Part shown: positions 1-8,864 of the stretch, in pieces
Layout: the number at the start of each line of letters is the position of its first letter
Numbering within the stretch: the stretch's first letter is position 1
Source of the DNA: Pacificimonas flava
Lineage (GTDB): Bacteria; Pseudomonadota; Alphaproteobacteria; Sphingomonadales; Sphingomonadaceae
Assembly: GCF_000342165.1 (NCBI RefSeq)
Contig: NZ_AMRV01000002.1
Coordinates: forward strand, 62,001 to 126,000
Reading direction: 5' to 3'
Length of the DNA: 64,000 bases
The notes under the pieces: model-generated
Told to the model about the DNA's origin: nothing
The model's database searches: none
What the model saw: the letters and a program-made list of their open reading frames with translations, nothing else
Position numbers and translations under genes: made by a program

Positions 1-401
1 ATGGAGGCGTTCGCCACATCCATGCCGGTCAGGCGCGCAACCTGCGTCTGGAATTCGAACAGATATTGCAGCGTCCCTTGCGCGATTTCCGGCTGATAGG
101 GGGTGTAGCTGGTCAGGAACTCGCCGCGCTGGATGACATAGTCGACCGTCGCGGGCACATGATGCTTGTACGCGCCGCAGCCCAGGAAGAACGGCGCCTG
201 CCCGGCCGCAAGGTTCTTCGCCGCCAGCCGCGACAGGTCGCGTTCCACGGCCATCTCGCTGGCATGCAGCGGCAGCCCCTCGATAGGGCCGGACAGGCGC
301 GCTGCGGCGGGGACGTCGGGGAACAAATCGTCGATACCGTCCGCGCCGACCGCGTCCAGCATGGCGCGGCGGTCGTCGGTCGTCAGGGGCAGGTAACGCA
401 A
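1..401 (-). CDS. gcvPA: Glycine dehydrogenase (decarboxylating) subunit 1, N-terminal part
   Basis: This is the P-protein alpha subunit of the glycine cleavage system, which decarboxylates glycine together with the PLP-binding beta subunit. About 133 N-terminal residues are present; the gene runs off the left edge. The reverse-strand reading gives [14 protein letters not shown] at the start, then [18 protein letters not shown] and [19 protein letters not shown], all typical of the split (two-subunit) form. The start appears to be TTG at 401-399, since the family begins (M)RYLPLT; an AAGGA lies about 10 bases upstream. It follows the methyltransferase gene after 14 bases, so it is the fourth gene of the riboswitch-controlled gcv operon. 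Confidence 0.93.
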   Translation of the reverse strand, partial: MRYLPLTTDDRRAMLDAVGADGIDDLFPDVPAAARLSGPIEGLPLHASEMAVERDLSRLAAKNLAAGQAPFFLGCGAYKHHVPATVDYVIQRGEFLTSYTPYQPEIAQGTLQYLFEFQTQVARLTGMDVANAS

Positions 402-415
402 GAGCCTAGTTTCCT

Positions 416-1171
416 TCAGGGTTTCCGCGCCAGAAAGCGCAAGCGTACATAGTCGGCGGTCCATCGGCCGCTGGAATCGCGCAGGATCGGCCGCAGCAGC
501 GCCGCCGCCTCCGCGATGATCTCCTCGGCATGCGCCGCCGGGATGAAGCCGTGGCGGAAGGTGCGGAACCAGTCCTCGACACCGCCAGGCAGCGGCGTCG
601 GCCGGGGCACGATCTCGCATTCTTCCACGACGAAGCCGGCCGCCTCCAGCTGCGCCCGCGCCGTCTCGGCAGAGGGGTAGGTCTGCAATTCGGGCTCACG
701 GTGACCCAGTCGCGCCATCGCCGCCGACAGCGCGGTCCGCAGCGCGGCGATGTTGCCGTGCCCGCCGCACTCGCAGGCAAAGCGACCGCCCGGCTTCAGC
801 GCGCGAAAAGCACCGGCATAAACCGCCGGCTGATCGGGCATCCAGTGCAGCGCCGCGTTCGAGAAGACGGCGTCGAACTCCGCTTCGAAAGACAGCGCCT
901 GCCCATCCATACGGCGCACGTCGAGGCCGCGGTCCCGCGCCGCAGCCAGCATCCCGGCATCGCTATCGACCCCAAGCACGTCGGCGCCCGTCGCGGCGAT
1001 CTCGGCCGTCAGCGTGCCATTGCCGCAGCCCAGGTCCAGGATGCGCTCGCCCGCCCTGGGCGACAGCAGCGCCATGACGGGGCCGCCGAGAGCCGGCACG
1101 AATGCAGCATGTTCCGCATAGGCGGCCGGATCCCAGCCATGGCCCGACCCGCTCTGACGGTTCACGTCCAT
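416..1171 (-). CDS. Class I SAM-dependent methyltransferase (trans-aconitate methyltransferase-like)
   Basis: A soluble methyltransferase of about 251 residues. SAM motif I is clear ([16 protein letters not shown], near residue 45), as is the post-motif segment [23 protein letters not shown]. The overall pattern resembles Tam/ubiquinone-type methyltransferases; the substrate cannot be told. The ATG at 1171 is preferred; a TTG at 1180 would overlap the gcvH stop codon. Either way the gene is coupled to gcvH upstream and lies 14 bases before gcvPA, so it is co-transcribed with glycine cleavage genes, where it is not a standard member. Confidence 0.88.
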   Translation of the reverse strand: MDVNRQSGSGHGWDPAAYAEHAAFVPALGGPVMALLSPRAGERILDLGCGNGTLTAEIAATGADVLGVDSDAGMLAAARDRGLDVRRMDGQALSFEAEFDAVFSNAALHWMPDQPAVYAGAFRALKPGGRFACECGGHGNIAALRTALSAAMARLGHREPELQTYPSAETARAQLEAAGFVVEECEIVPRPTPLPGGVEDWFRTFRHGFIPAAHAEEIIAEAAALLRPILRDSSGRWTADYVRLRFLARKP

Positions 1172-1176
1172 GGGGA

Positions 1177-1551
1177 TCAAAGGTCCTTCACGAAGTCCTT
1201 GTACGCCGCCTCGTCCATCAACGCCTCGAGTTCCGCCGAATCGGACAGTGTCATCTTCAGGAACCAGCCGCCGGTTTCCGGCGCGGAATTGACGAGCGAG
1301 GGGTCCGCCTCCAGCGCGCCGTTCGCTTCGGTGACCGTACCGGCCACCGGGGCGTAAACCTCCGACGCGGCCTTCACCGATTCGACGACGGCGATCTCGT
1401 CGCCTTTCTTCACCGTCTTGCCGGCATCCGGCAGCTCGACGAAGACGACATCACCCAGCTGGTCCTGCGCATAGGCCGTGATGCCGACGATCGCGGTGTC
1501 GCCTTCGACACGGACCCATTCATGGCTTTCGGTGAAACGTACGGTCATCAT
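1177..1551 (-). CDS. gcvH: Glycine cleavage system H protein
   Basis: The lipoyl carrier protein that shuttles the aminomethyl group between the P, T and L proteins. It has 124 residues, normal for the family. The lipoylation site is in [14 protein letters not shown], with Lys60 as the modified residue, and the N-terminus reads [11 protein letters not shown] as expected. Start is ATG-ATG at 1551, with GAGGA in the upstream leader. It lies 39 bases downstream of gcvT and touches the methyltransferase that follows. Confidence 0.97.
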   Translation of the reverse strand: MMTVRFTESHEWVRVEGDTAIVGITAYAQDQLGDVVFVELPDAGKTVKKGDEIAVVESVKAASEVYAPVAGTVTEANGALEADPSLVNSAPETGGWFLKMTLSDSAELEALMDEAAYKDFVKDL

Positions 1552-1590
1552 TGTCCTCCTCGAAACATGTCTTTTCGGATGTGCCCTGGC

Positions 1591-2709
1591 TCAGCGGACG
1601 TAGCGGTGCGGAACGAAGGGCATGGGCACGACCCTGGCGGCCAGCCGCTTGCCGCGCACCTCGACCTCCAGCGCCGTGCCGTCGGCGGCGTCGGCGTCCG
1701 CGACATAGGCCATGGCGATGGGCGCGCCGACCGTCGGCGCGAACCCGCCGGAGGTGACGACACCAGTCTTCGCGTCGCCGGAGAACACGGACGCGCCCTC
1801 CCGCGCGGGCAGCTTGCCGTCCAGCTTCAGGCCGACGCGGCGGACCTTCGTACCGTTATGGATCTGCCGGCCGATGCGCTCGTCGCCCGGGAAGCCGCCC
1901 TCCATCTTGCGCCGCTTCGACACCGCAAAGGTCAGCCCCGCCTCGACCGGGGTCGACACCGGCGACAGGTCATGGCCGTACAGCGGCAGGCCCGCCTCCA
2001 GCCGCAGCGAATCGCGCGCGCCGAGCCCGATGGGCTTCACGTCCGGATCGGACAGGAGCAACCGGGCAAGCTTCTCCGCCTTTTTCACCGGCACCGAAAT
2101 CTCGAATCCGTCCTCGCCGGTATAGCCGGAACGGCTCATCCAGATTTCGCTGCCCTTGATGCGAATGGGATTGCCGCGCATGAACGTCATGGTGTTCACT
2201 TCCGCGCCCAGCCGCGCGACGACATCCGCCGCCTTCGGCCCCTGCAACGCCAGCAGCGCCAGATCCTCGCGCTCGCGCACGCTGATATGGCCGGGCAGAC
2301 GCCGGGTCAGGTGCGCGATATCGTTCTTCTTCGTGGCCGCGTTCACCACCAGGTAGAAATGATCGGCGCGGCGCGTCACCATCAGATCGTCGATGATGCC
2401 GCCATTGTCGTCCAGCAGCAGCGAATAGCGCAGCCGCCCTTCCTTCAGGCCGATGAAATCGCCGGGCATCAGCGCCTCCAGCGCGGCCGCGGCATCCTTC
2501 CCCGACACCTCCAGCTGGCCCATATGGCTGACATCGAACAGGCCTGCGCGGCTGCGCACCCACTCATGCTCGGCCATAATCCCTTCATATTGCAGCGGCA
2601 TCATGAAGCCGGCGAACGGCACCATCTTGCCCTTCAGCTCCTTGTGAAGCGCGTGAAGCGGCAGCTCTTTTGCGTTTTTCTGTTCTGTCTCGGCCACTTG
2701 ATACTCCAT
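1591..2709 (-). CDS. gcvT: Aminomethyltransferase (glycine cleavage T protein)
   Basis: Transfers the methylene group from the H-protein-bound intermediate to tetrahydrofolate and releases ammonia. The protein has 372 residues, standard length. Recognisable segments include MVPFAGFMMPLQYEGIMAEH, LFDVSHMGQLEVSGKDA, SGYTGEDGFEISVP and GLGARDSLRLEAGLPLYGHD. It is the first gene of the gcv operon, and its leader contains the tandem glycine riboswitch, so expression should respond to glycine. Confidence 0.97.
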   Translation of the reverse strand: MEYQVAETEQKNAKELPLHALHKELKGKMVPFAGFMMPLQYEGIMAEHEWVRSRAGLFDVSHMGQLEVSGKDAAAALEALMPGDFIGLKEGRLRYSLLLDDNGGIIDDLMVTRRADHFYLVVNAATKKNDIAHLTRRLPGHISVREREDLALLALQGPKAADVVARLGAEVNTMTFMRGNPIRIKGSEIWMSRSGYTGEDGFEISVPVKKAEKLARLLLSDPDVKPIGLGARDSLRLEAGLPLYGHDLSPVSTPVEAGLTFAVSKRRKMEGGFPGDERIGRQIHNGTKVRRVGLKLDGKLPAREGASVFSGDAKTGVVTSGGFAPTVGAPIAMAYVADADAADGTALEVEVRGKRLAARVVPMPFVPHRYVR

Positions 2710-2767
2710 GACATTGGTGTCGCGAATCGCACGCGGGCGACATTGCCGCCGCTTCTGAACGATTGCT

Positions 2768-2996
2768 TCCCCTCTGTCATGGGACCTGAGAGTTTCACGG
2801 GAATGGCGTCGCTGCGCCGCCCCCGCTTCCCCCGTCGGTGGGCGGACAGGCCGGACACCCGCCTTGCCGCCACTTTCCAGATCGCCGCTTGCTGCACCCT
2901 GCGCGGTCCGTTTGCGCCTGAGAGATTCCGGGGAAGGCTTGCTCCTTCGGCGGCGGGCACCGTCCCTTGCCGGACCGGCGCCGCATCTCCCACGCC
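2768..2996 (-). promoter_or_regulatory. Tandem glycine riboswitch
   Basis: On the minus strand the leader of gcvT holds two glycine aptamers in a row. The upstream aptamer has GCCGAAGGAGCAA (complement of 2939-2951) and AATCTCTCAGGC (2916-2927). The downstream one has AAACTCTCAGGT (2784-2795) and ends in GACAGAGGGG (2769-2778). These are the conserved cores of the glycine riboswitch. Such elements usually turn on gcv genes when glycine is abundant. The expression platform between 2710 and 2768 shows no obvious terminator. Confidence 0.95.
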
Positions 2997-3184
2997 GGGT
3001 GCCGGGCCTGCGTGCCCCCTTGGGGTAACGCGCGCCCGCCGGCTGGCACTTAACTGGATTCGGCGGCGGCGAGAGTCAATCGCGCGCACCGTCTGCGGCC
3101 GCATCTGCGGCGGCGGGATCGGGCGCCTCATCAATCGTACCGTGCGGCATTGCCGTTTGCGCGGGCGTCGCCTATTCCGTGCAA
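2997..3184. other. Divergent intergenic region with the gcv promoter
   Basis: About 190 bases lie between the riboswitch and the membrane-protein gene on the plus strand. The gcv operon promoter must be here or just inside the riboswitch, along with any promoter of the rightward gene. I saw no convincing -35/-10 pair and no coding sequence. Confidence 0.4.
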
Positions 3185-3925
3185 ATGTCGATAAGCACTG
3201 GCAAACTCTCGCTGAACCAGCTCTGGAAGGATGTGCAGGCGCTCGTCGCCGCGCGCGGCAGCGACCTCCTTCTGCCGGCAGCGGCCTTCATCTTTCTTCC
3301 CAATCTGGCGCAGGGGCTCTTCGTGGCGCAACCGGCCAATCCGGCGCAGCCCGATCCCGAATATTCGCTGACCGCTATCGTCGTCGGCCTGATTGGTCTG
3401 GCGGCGACGCTCAGCATCATCGCCATGGTCTTCGATCGCCGCATGGAAACCGGTGCAGCGCTTCGCCTCGCCTTTGCCCGTTACGGCCGGGCCCTGGCGG
3501 CCGCCATCATCACCGGCCTGATCGTCTTCGTCGGTCTGCTCGCGCTGATCGTGCCCGGCCTCTACCTTCTCAGCCGGCTCTGGCTCGTCATGCCGGCCGT
3601 CACGATAGGCGACGGCGACGGCGAGGGGCTGCTCGGCCCGCTGAAGGCCAGCTGGCGGGCCACGCAGGGACAGGCGCTGCGCAGCTTCGGCATCTTTCTG
3701 ATCGTCGTTTTCGGCAGCCTGCTGCTGGCCGTCGTTGCCGCAGCGGCAGCGCTTCTCGATCCGCTGATCGGTTCGGGGGACATGAATGCGGGACGGCTGG
3801 GCCTGTTCGGCGCCCTTGCCGCGGCAGTCGTCTCCTCGATCATCGGCATTTATTTCGCCGTGACCCAGGCGCGCGCCTATCAGATGTTGACCGGCCGCGC
3901 CGATCCGGACGCGCCGCGCGTCTGA
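3185..3925 (+). CDS. Polytopic membrane protein, YciC/glycerophosphodiester-phosphodiesterase membrane-domain type
   Basis: An inner-membrane protein of 246 residues with about five or six hydrophobic segments, for example LLLPAAAFIFLPNLAQGLF, LTAIVVGLIGLAATLSIIAM, IITGLIVFVGLLALIVPGLY and IFLIVVFGSLLLAVVAAAAA. The pattern PGLYLLSRLWLVMPAVTIG followed by GLLGPLKASWRATQG is seen in YciC-like and GDPD membrane-domain proteins, where this part is a non-catalytic membrane module. ATG at 3185 is taken as start; an in-frame GTG lies six bases upstream. It is convergent with hemF (13-base gap). The function is unknown. Confidence 0.8.
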   Translation: MSISTGKLSLNQLWKDVQALVAARGSDLLLPAAAFIFLPNLAQGLFVAQPANPAQPDPEYSLTAIVVGLIGLAATLSIIAMVFDRRMETGAALRLAFARYGRALAAAIITGLIVFVGLLALIVPGLYLLSRLWLVMPAVTIGDGDGEGLLGPLKASWRATQGQALRSFGIFLIVVFGSLLLAVVAAAAALLDPLIGSGDMNAGRLGLFGALAAAVVSSIIGIYFAVTQARAYQMLTGRADPDAPRV

Positions 3926-3938
3926 CCGCTCGCGCCCC

Positions 3939-4832
3939 CTATTCCCAGGCGGCAAGCGGCGGCAGGCTCATCAGGATCGCATCGACATTGCCGCCCGTCT
4001 TCAGGCCGAACTGCGTGCCGCGGTCATAGACCAGGTTGAATTCGGCATAGAGCCCGCGATAGCGCAGCTGCGCCGCCCGGTCCTCCGCCGACCAGTCGCG
4101 CGCCATGTTGCGCCGAACCAGCGGCGGATAGGCTGCCAGGAAGGTCTCGCCCACATCCCTGGTAAAGGCGAAGTTCCCGGCCCAATCCTCCGACTGACCC
4201 GCGCCCCCCTCGCCAAGGCCCAGCCTGTCGTAGAAAATACCGCCGACGCCGCGCGCGCGCTTGCGGTGCGGGATATAAAAATATTCGTCGCACCAGGCCT
4301 TGAAGCGCTCGTAATGATCCGGGCCGTGCCGGTCGCAGCAATCCTGCCACGCCGACAGCCAGTCTGCGGTGTCCTCCGCGCGCGGCAGCGGCGGGTTCAG
4401 GTCCGCGCCGCCGCCGAACCAGTCCGTTGTCGTTGCCAGATAGCGCGTGTTCATGTGCACTGCCGGCACGTGCGGGTTCTTCATATGCGCCACCAGGCTG
4501 ATGCCTGCGGCGAAGAAACGCGGATCGTCCGCTGCGCCGGGAATCGACCTGGCGAACTCCGGCTCGAACACCCCCTCAACGACGGAGATGTTGACGCCGA
4601 CCTTCTCGAACAAACGCCCCTTCATCAGGCCCATCGTCCCGCCGCCGCCCGGCTCTCCCGAAGGGTCGGGGCGGTCCCAGTCGGTATAGACGAAGCGGCC
4701 CGGCGCGCCCGGGCCGTAACGCTCGTCGCCGGCGGCCTCGTCCTCCAGTCTCTCGAATTCGGCGCAAATCCGGTCGCGAAGGTCGCGGAACCAGGCGCTG
4801 GCGCGAACGCGCCGCTCGGCAAGATCGTTCAT
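3939..4832 (-). CDS. hemF: Oxygen-dependent coproporphyrinogen III oxidase
   Basis: Converts coproporphyrinogen III to protoporphyrinogen IX with O2 in haem synthesis. It has 297 residues from the ATG at 4832, which is preceded by AGAGGAG at good spacing; an open frame extends further upstream but is not needed. Family segments are all present: AHMKNPHVPAVHMNTRYL, WFGGGADLNPPLP, HRKRARGVGGIFYD and the C-terminal GTQFGLKTGGNVDAILMSLP. It is divergent from petABC, whose cytochromes need haem, so shared oxygen-linked control through the 250-base spacer is plausible but unproven. Confidence 0.97.
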   Translation of the reverse strand: MNDLAERRVRASAWFRDLRDRICAEFERLEDEAAGDERYGPGAPGRFVYTDWDRPDPSGEPGGGGTMGLMKGRLFEKVGVNISVVEGVFEPEFARSIPGAADDPRFFAAGISLVAHMKNPHVPAVHMNTRYLATTTDWFGGGADLNPPLPRAEDTADWLSAWQDCCDRHGPDHYERFKAWCDEYFYIPHRKRARGVGGIFYDRLGLGEGGAGQSEDWAGNFAFTRDVGETFLAAYPPLVRRNMARDWSAEDRAAQLRYRGLYAEFNLVYDRGTQFGLKTGGNVDAILMSLPPLAAWE

Positions 4833-4894
4833 GTCGGCTCCTCTGCCAGCGCGACGTGCCGGCCTGCAAGACGTGTTTAGGGATTGGGCCGATC

Positions 4895-4922
4895 GGCCGT
4901 TTTGACATGCCGCAAAACGGCC
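4895..4922. promoter_or_regulatory. Perfect 9-bp inverted repeat between hemF and petA
   Basis: GGCCGTTTT (4895-4903) and AAAACGGCC (4914-4922) are perfect inverted arms with a 10-base spacer that contains the end of a TTGACA. It sits in the shared upstream region of the divergent hemF and petA genes. A regulator-binding site or a hairpin at the hemF leader are both possible; the bound factor is unknown. Confidence 0.55.
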
Positions 4923-5082
4923 ACGCCGGGCAGCGGGAAGACGAGCGCGCCAATTTGACCATTGTATTTCGGCCCCTCCGGGGGCTATCAGGCCGCCGAC
5001 AACTCTTGGGTTCATGGGTTCTTCATGTTCGCGGGCGGGGGTTCGCCGAACGTAGGGACCGAAGACAAAACAGGACAGGTTC

Positions 5083-5652
5083 ATGGCAACTGCCGACGAC
5101 GCCGTTAATCAGGCCGTCACTGACAAGGACGATGGCGTTCGCCGCCGCGACTTCATCTATATTGCAACGGGCGCCTTCGCCGGTGTCGGCGCCGTGGCCG
5201 CCATCTGGCCCTTCGTCGACCAGATGAACCCGTCCGCCGACGTGCTCGCGCTGGCCTCGGTCGAGGTGGACGTTGCGCCGATCGCGGTCGGACAGGGCAT
5301 CAAGGTGTCCTGGCGCGGCAAGCCGGTCTTCATCCGACACCTGACAGAGCGCGAGATTGCAGAGGCGCAGGCCGTCGACGTGGCGTCGCTGCGCGATCCG
5401 GCGACGTTCGACGAGCGTACGCAGGAGGGGCATCGCCAGTACCTGATCCAGATCGGCGTCTGCACCCATCTCGGCTGCATTCCCATGGGCGTCGCGGACG
5501 GCGAGCCCAAGGGCGATTATGACGGCTATTTCTGCCCCTGCCACGGCTCGCACTACGACAGTGCCGGCCGCATCCGTAAGGGGCCGGCGCCCAAGAACCT
5601 GGTGCTGCCGGACTATGAATTCACCTCTAAGACGAACGTGAGGATCGGCTGA
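5083..5652 (+). CDS. petA: Ubiquinol-cytochrome c reductase Rieske iron-sulfur subunit
   Basis: The 2Fe-2S subunit of the bc1 complex, 189 residues. A twin-arginine motif ([14 protein letters not shown], residues 19-32) starts the single N-terminal membrane anchor, fitting Tat export of the folded cluster protein. Both Rieske boxes are intact: CTHLGC (residues 127-132) and CPCHGSHYD (151-159). AGGACAGG precedes the ATG. The stop codon overlaps the petB start by one base (TGATG), so the two are translationally coupled. Confidence 0.98.
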   Translation: MATADDAVNQAVTDKDDGVRRRDFIYIATGAFAGVGAVAAIWPFVDQMNPSADVLALASVEVDVAPIAVGQGIKVSWRGKPVFIRHLTEREIAEAQAVDVASLRDPATFDERTQEGHRQYLIQIGVCTHLGCIPMGVADGEPKGDYDGYFCPCHGSHYDSAGRIRKGPAPKNLVLPDYEFTSKTNVRIG

Positions 5653-6962
5653 TGTCGTTTGGCTGGGCGAAACCCTACGAACCGAAGACCGATCTCGGCC
5701 GCTGGTTCGACGAGCGGCTGCCGGTGCCGCGCATGGTCTGGAACTCTCTTGGCGGCGGCTATGAGGTTCCCAAGAACATCAACTATTTCTGGAACTTTGG
5801 TGTTCTGGCCGGGGTGGCGCTGGTCATTCAGATCGCCACCGGCGTCGTTCTCGCAATGCACTACGCGGCGAACACCGACATCGCCTTCCAGTCGGTCGAG
5901 CACATCATGCGCGACATCAATTATGGCTGGCTGCTGCGCTACATGCACGCGAACGGCGCCAGCTTCTTCTTCATCGTCGTCTACATCCACATCTGGCGCG
6001 GTCTCTGGTACGGATCCTACAAGGCACCGCGGGAACTGGTGTGGATGCTCGGCCTCGTCATCTTCCTCCTGATGATGGCGACCGCCTTCATGGGCTACGT
6101 CCTTCCCTGGGGTCAGATGAGCTTCTGGGGCGCGACGGTGATCACCAACCTGTTCTCCGCCATACCCGTGGTGGGCGACACGATCGTGACCTTCCTCCTA
6201 GGCGGCTTCGCGGTCGACAACGCCACGCTGAACCGCTTCTTCTCCCTGCACTTCCTGCTGCCGTTCGTCATCGCCGGCGTCGTCATGCTGAAGATCTGGG
6301 CGCTGCACATTCCGGGGTCCAACAACCCCACCGGCGTCGAGGTGAAGGGGCCGGCGGACACGGTGCCGTTCCACCCCTATTTCACGGCGAAGGACGGCTT
6401 CGGCCTCGGCATCTACCTGATCGTCTTCTCGATCTTCCTGTTCTTCCTGCCGAACTATCTCGGCCACCCGGACAATTACATCGAGGCGAATGCGCTCTCG
6501 ACGCCGGCGCACATCGTTCCCGAATGGTATTTCTGGCCGTTCTACGCGATCCTGCGCGCCTTCACGGTGGACTTCATCCTGCCGGCGAAGCTGTGGGGTG
6601 TGCTGGCCATGTTCTCGGCCATCATCCTCCTCTTCTTCCTGCCCTGGCTCGACAAGTCGGCGGTGAAGTCGATGAAGTACCGGCCGCAGATGAAGCTGTG
6701 GATGTACGTGCTCCTCGTCGATCTCGCGATCCTCAGCTATTGCGGCGGTGCGCCGGCGGAGGAGCCGTTCGTGCGCATCTCGCAGATCGCGGCGATCTAC
6801 TATTTCGCGCATTTCCTCATCATCCTCCCCATCGTGTCGGCGCGCGAAACGCCGCTGCCGCTGCCCAACTCGATTGCCGAGGCGGTGCTGAAGGGTAAGG
6901 AATCGACCGGGGCGCCTGCGGGCGCGCCTGACACCGGCGCCGCGGCGCAGCCGGCAGAATAA
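5652..6962 (+). CDS. petB: Cytochrome b of the bc1 complex
   Basis: The dihaem membrane subunit that forms the quinol oxidation and reduction sites. It has 436 residues with the expected eight transmembrane helices. Typical segments are [18 protein letters not shown] (Qo region) and [15 protein letters not shown], which contains the PEWY signature. Residues after about 415 form a short Ala/Pro-rich tail ([17 protein letters not shown]) of no known role. The middle gene of petABC. Confidence 0.98.
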   Translation: MSFGWAKPYEPKTDLGRWFDERLPVPRMVWNSLGGGYEVPKNINYFWNFGVLAGVALVIQIATGVVLAMHYAANTDIAFQSVEHIMRDINYGWLLRYMHANGASFFFIVVYIHIWRGLWYGSYKAPRELVWMLGLVIFLLMMATAFMGYVLPWGQMSFWGATVITNLFSAIPVVGDTIVTFLLGGFAVDNATLNRFFSLHFLLPFVIAGVVMLKIWALHIPGSNNPTGVEVKGPADTVPFHPYFTAKDGFGLGIYLIVFSIFLFFLPNYLGHPDNYIEANALSTPAHIVPEWYFWPFYAILRAFTVDFILPAKLWGVLAMFSAIILLFFLPWLDKSAVKSMKYRPQMKLWMYVLLVDLAILSYCGGAPAEEPFVRISQIAAIYYFAHFLIILPIVSARETPLPLPNSIAEAVLKGKESTGAPAGAPDTGAAAQPAE

Positions 6963-6979
6963 GGGATTAAGGACGACCC

Positions 6980-7885
6980 ATGGTTCGACTGATTGGCTTT
7001 GCTGCCGGCATCGTGTTCGTGTTCGTGCTCGCGCTTGCCGCCCTGGCACCGCGCGAGGCGTCGGTGCCCGACCCCACCGAGGAATTCCATGAGCATCCGG
7101 AGGATATCCACTGGTCCTGGGAAGGGCCGATGGGCCTCGGCGTGTTCGGCGGCTTCGACAAGGCGCAGCTGCAGCGCGGCTTCAAGGTCTACCGGGAGGT
7201 TTGCTCCTCCTGCCACAGCCTGAAGCGCGTCGCCTTCCGCAACCTTGAGGATCTCGGCTTCAACGAGGCAGAGGTGAAGGTGATCGCGGAGGAATGGCCT
7301 ATCGAGGTTCCTGCCGTGAACCCGGACACGGGCGAGGCGACGACGCAGCCGGCGACGGCATCCGACCGCTTCCCGCTCGTCTATCCGAACGAAGTGGCCG
7401 CGCGCGCTGCGAACAACAATGCCGCGCCACCGGACATGTCGCTCCTCGCCAAATCGCGTGAGGGCGGTGCGGACTATATCCATGCACTGATCACGGGCTA
7501 CGAGCCGGTTCCCGCCGAATTCCCGCAGGACCGCGTGCAGGAGTCGCTGCACTACAATCCGCAGTTCCATTCCCTGTGGATCGCCATGCCGCCGCAGCTG
7601 TCCGACGGCCTCGTCACCTATGACGACGGCACGGAAGCCACGGTGGACCAGATGGGCCGCGACGTCGCCGCGTTCCTCTACTGGGCTGCGGAACCGAAGC
7701 TGGAGCAGCGCAAGGCCATGGGCCTCGGCGTGATCATCTTCCTGATCGGCTTCAGCGTCTTCGCCTATCTGGCCTACCGCAAGGTCTGGGCCGACGTGAA
7801 ATCCGCGAACGTTGGCGGACCGGGCACCCGGTCGCAGGTCGACGACAAGGGGCTGCATGCCCGCGGGCCCGGCGAACGGGGCTGA
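6980..7885 (+). CDS. petC: Cytochrome c1
   Basis: The haem c subunit that passes electrons from the Rieske protein to soluble cytochrome c. It has 301 residues: N-terminal signal segment (LIGFAAGIVFVFVLALAAL), haem-binding CSSCH at residues 75-79, a probable Met axial ligand in WIAMPPQLSDG, and a C-terminal membrane anchor (GLGVIIFLIGFSVFAYLAY) followed by a basic stop-transfer. It starts 17 bases after petB and ends the operon just before a strong terminator. Confidence 0.98.
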   Translation: MVRLIGFAAGIVFVFVLALAALAPREASVPDPTEEFHEHPEDIHWSWEGPMGLGVFGGFDKAQLQRGFKVYREVCSSCHSLKRVAFRNLEDLGFNEAEVKVIAEEWPIEVPAVNPDTGEATTQPATASDRFPLVYPNEVAARAANNNAAPPDMSLLAKSREGGADYIHALITGYEPVPAEFPQDRVQESLHYNPQFHSLWIAMPPQLSDGLVTYDDGTEATVDQMGRDVAAFLYWAAEPKLEQRKAMGLGVIIFLIGFSVFAYLAYRKVWADVKSANVGGPGTRSQVDDKGLHARGPGERG

Positions 7886-7893
7886 CGAGAACG

Positions 7894-7927
7894 AAAAGGG
7901 CCGGCCCTTCGCCGGCCCTTTTTTTTA
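7894..7927 (+). terminator. Rho-independent terminator of petABC
   Basis: AAGGGCCGGC, loop CCTTC-like, GCCGGCCCTT, then a run of eight T, nine bases after the petC stop. A textbook intrinsic terminator. Confidence 0.95.
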
Positions 7928-8000
7928 TCCGCGGGCTGGCGGGGCCGGCTATACCCGCCCGGGGGGCGCACGGTTCCGAAGCTGAGAAGGGAAACACGCC

Positions 8001-8864
8001 ATGCGCCTCGGCATCATCGGCGGCAGCGGTCTCTATGACCTCGACGATCTGGACAGCGCCGAATGGCGGCGGATCACGACCAGCTTCGGCGACCCATCCG
8101 ACGACCTTCTGTTCGCGAACGCATTCGGCGCGGAGTTCGTGTTCCTGCCCCGCCACGGGCGCGGTCACCGTCTGTTGCCGCACGAGATCAACTACCGCGC
8201 GAACATCGCCGCGCTGAAGATCGCCGGTTGCACCGACATCCTCTCCGTGTCCGCCTGCGGCTCCTTTCAGGAGACGCTGGCTCCCGGTGATTTCCTGCTC
8301 GTCGACCAGTATGTCGATCGGACGCGCGGCCGCGAACGGACATTCTTCGGCGGCGGCATTGCCGGCCATGTCTCGCTCGCCGATCCCAATTGCGGCCGTC
8401 TGCGCGACGAGGTTGCGGACGCCGCGCGCCGAACCGGCATCCCCGTCCAGAACGGCGGCACCTATCTGGCCATGGAGGGTCCCGGCTTCTCCACACGCGC
8501 CGAATCGCGCCTCTACCGCCAGGCGGGTCTCGACGTCGTCGGCATGACGGCCATGCCGGAGGCCGCGCTCGCGCGGGAGGCGGAGCTTTGCTACGCCACG
8601 CTGGCCATGGTCACGGACTGGGATAGCTGGCGCGATGCGGAGCGCGGCGCGGCGGTCTCCGACATCCTCGCCGTCATGCATGAGAATGTGACGCGCGCGC
8701 GCCGGATCGTCCGCGCGCTGATCGCTGCCCTTCCCGGCAGCCGGCCGACCTGTTCGGCAGGCTGCGACCGCGCGCTGGAGCACGCGATCGTGACCCCGCC
8801 GGACCTGTGGCCGGAAATGACGCGGACGGCACTGCGCGACGTCGCCGGGCGGGTCATCGGATGA
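8001..8864 (+). CDS. mtnP: S-methyl-5'-thioadenosine phosphorylase
   Basis: Phosphorolyses methylthioadenosine to adenine and 5-methylthioribose 1-phosphate in methionine salvage. It has 287 residues. The N-terminus LGIIGGSGLYDLDDL, the phosphate segment LPRHGRGHRLLPHEINYRAN and the substrate-site segment YLAMEGPGFSTRAESRLYR with VVGMTAMPEAALARE are those of the MTAP family. The ATG follows AAGGGAAA. The stop overlaps the apt start (ATGA), and Apt uses the adenine released here. Confidence 0.95.
   Translation: MRLGIIGGSGLYDLDDLDSAEWRRITTSFGDPSDDLLFANAFGAEFVFLPRHGRGHRLLPHEINYRANIAALKIAGCTDILSVSACGSFQETLAPGDFLLVDQYVDRTRGRERTFFGGGIAGHVSLADPNCGRLRDEVADAARRTGIPVQNGGTYLAMEGPGFSTRAESRLYRQAGLDVVGMTAMPEAALAREAELCYATLAMVTDWDSWRDAERGAAVSDILAVMHENVTRARRIVRALIAALPGSRPTCSAGCDRALEHAIVTPPDLWPEMTRTALRDVAGRVIG

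Noticed and set aside
1102-4029. Very long plus-strand open frame over gcvH, gcvT and the riboswitch
   Set aside because: It runs antisense to two recognised genes and through an RNA element. The translation has no family features.
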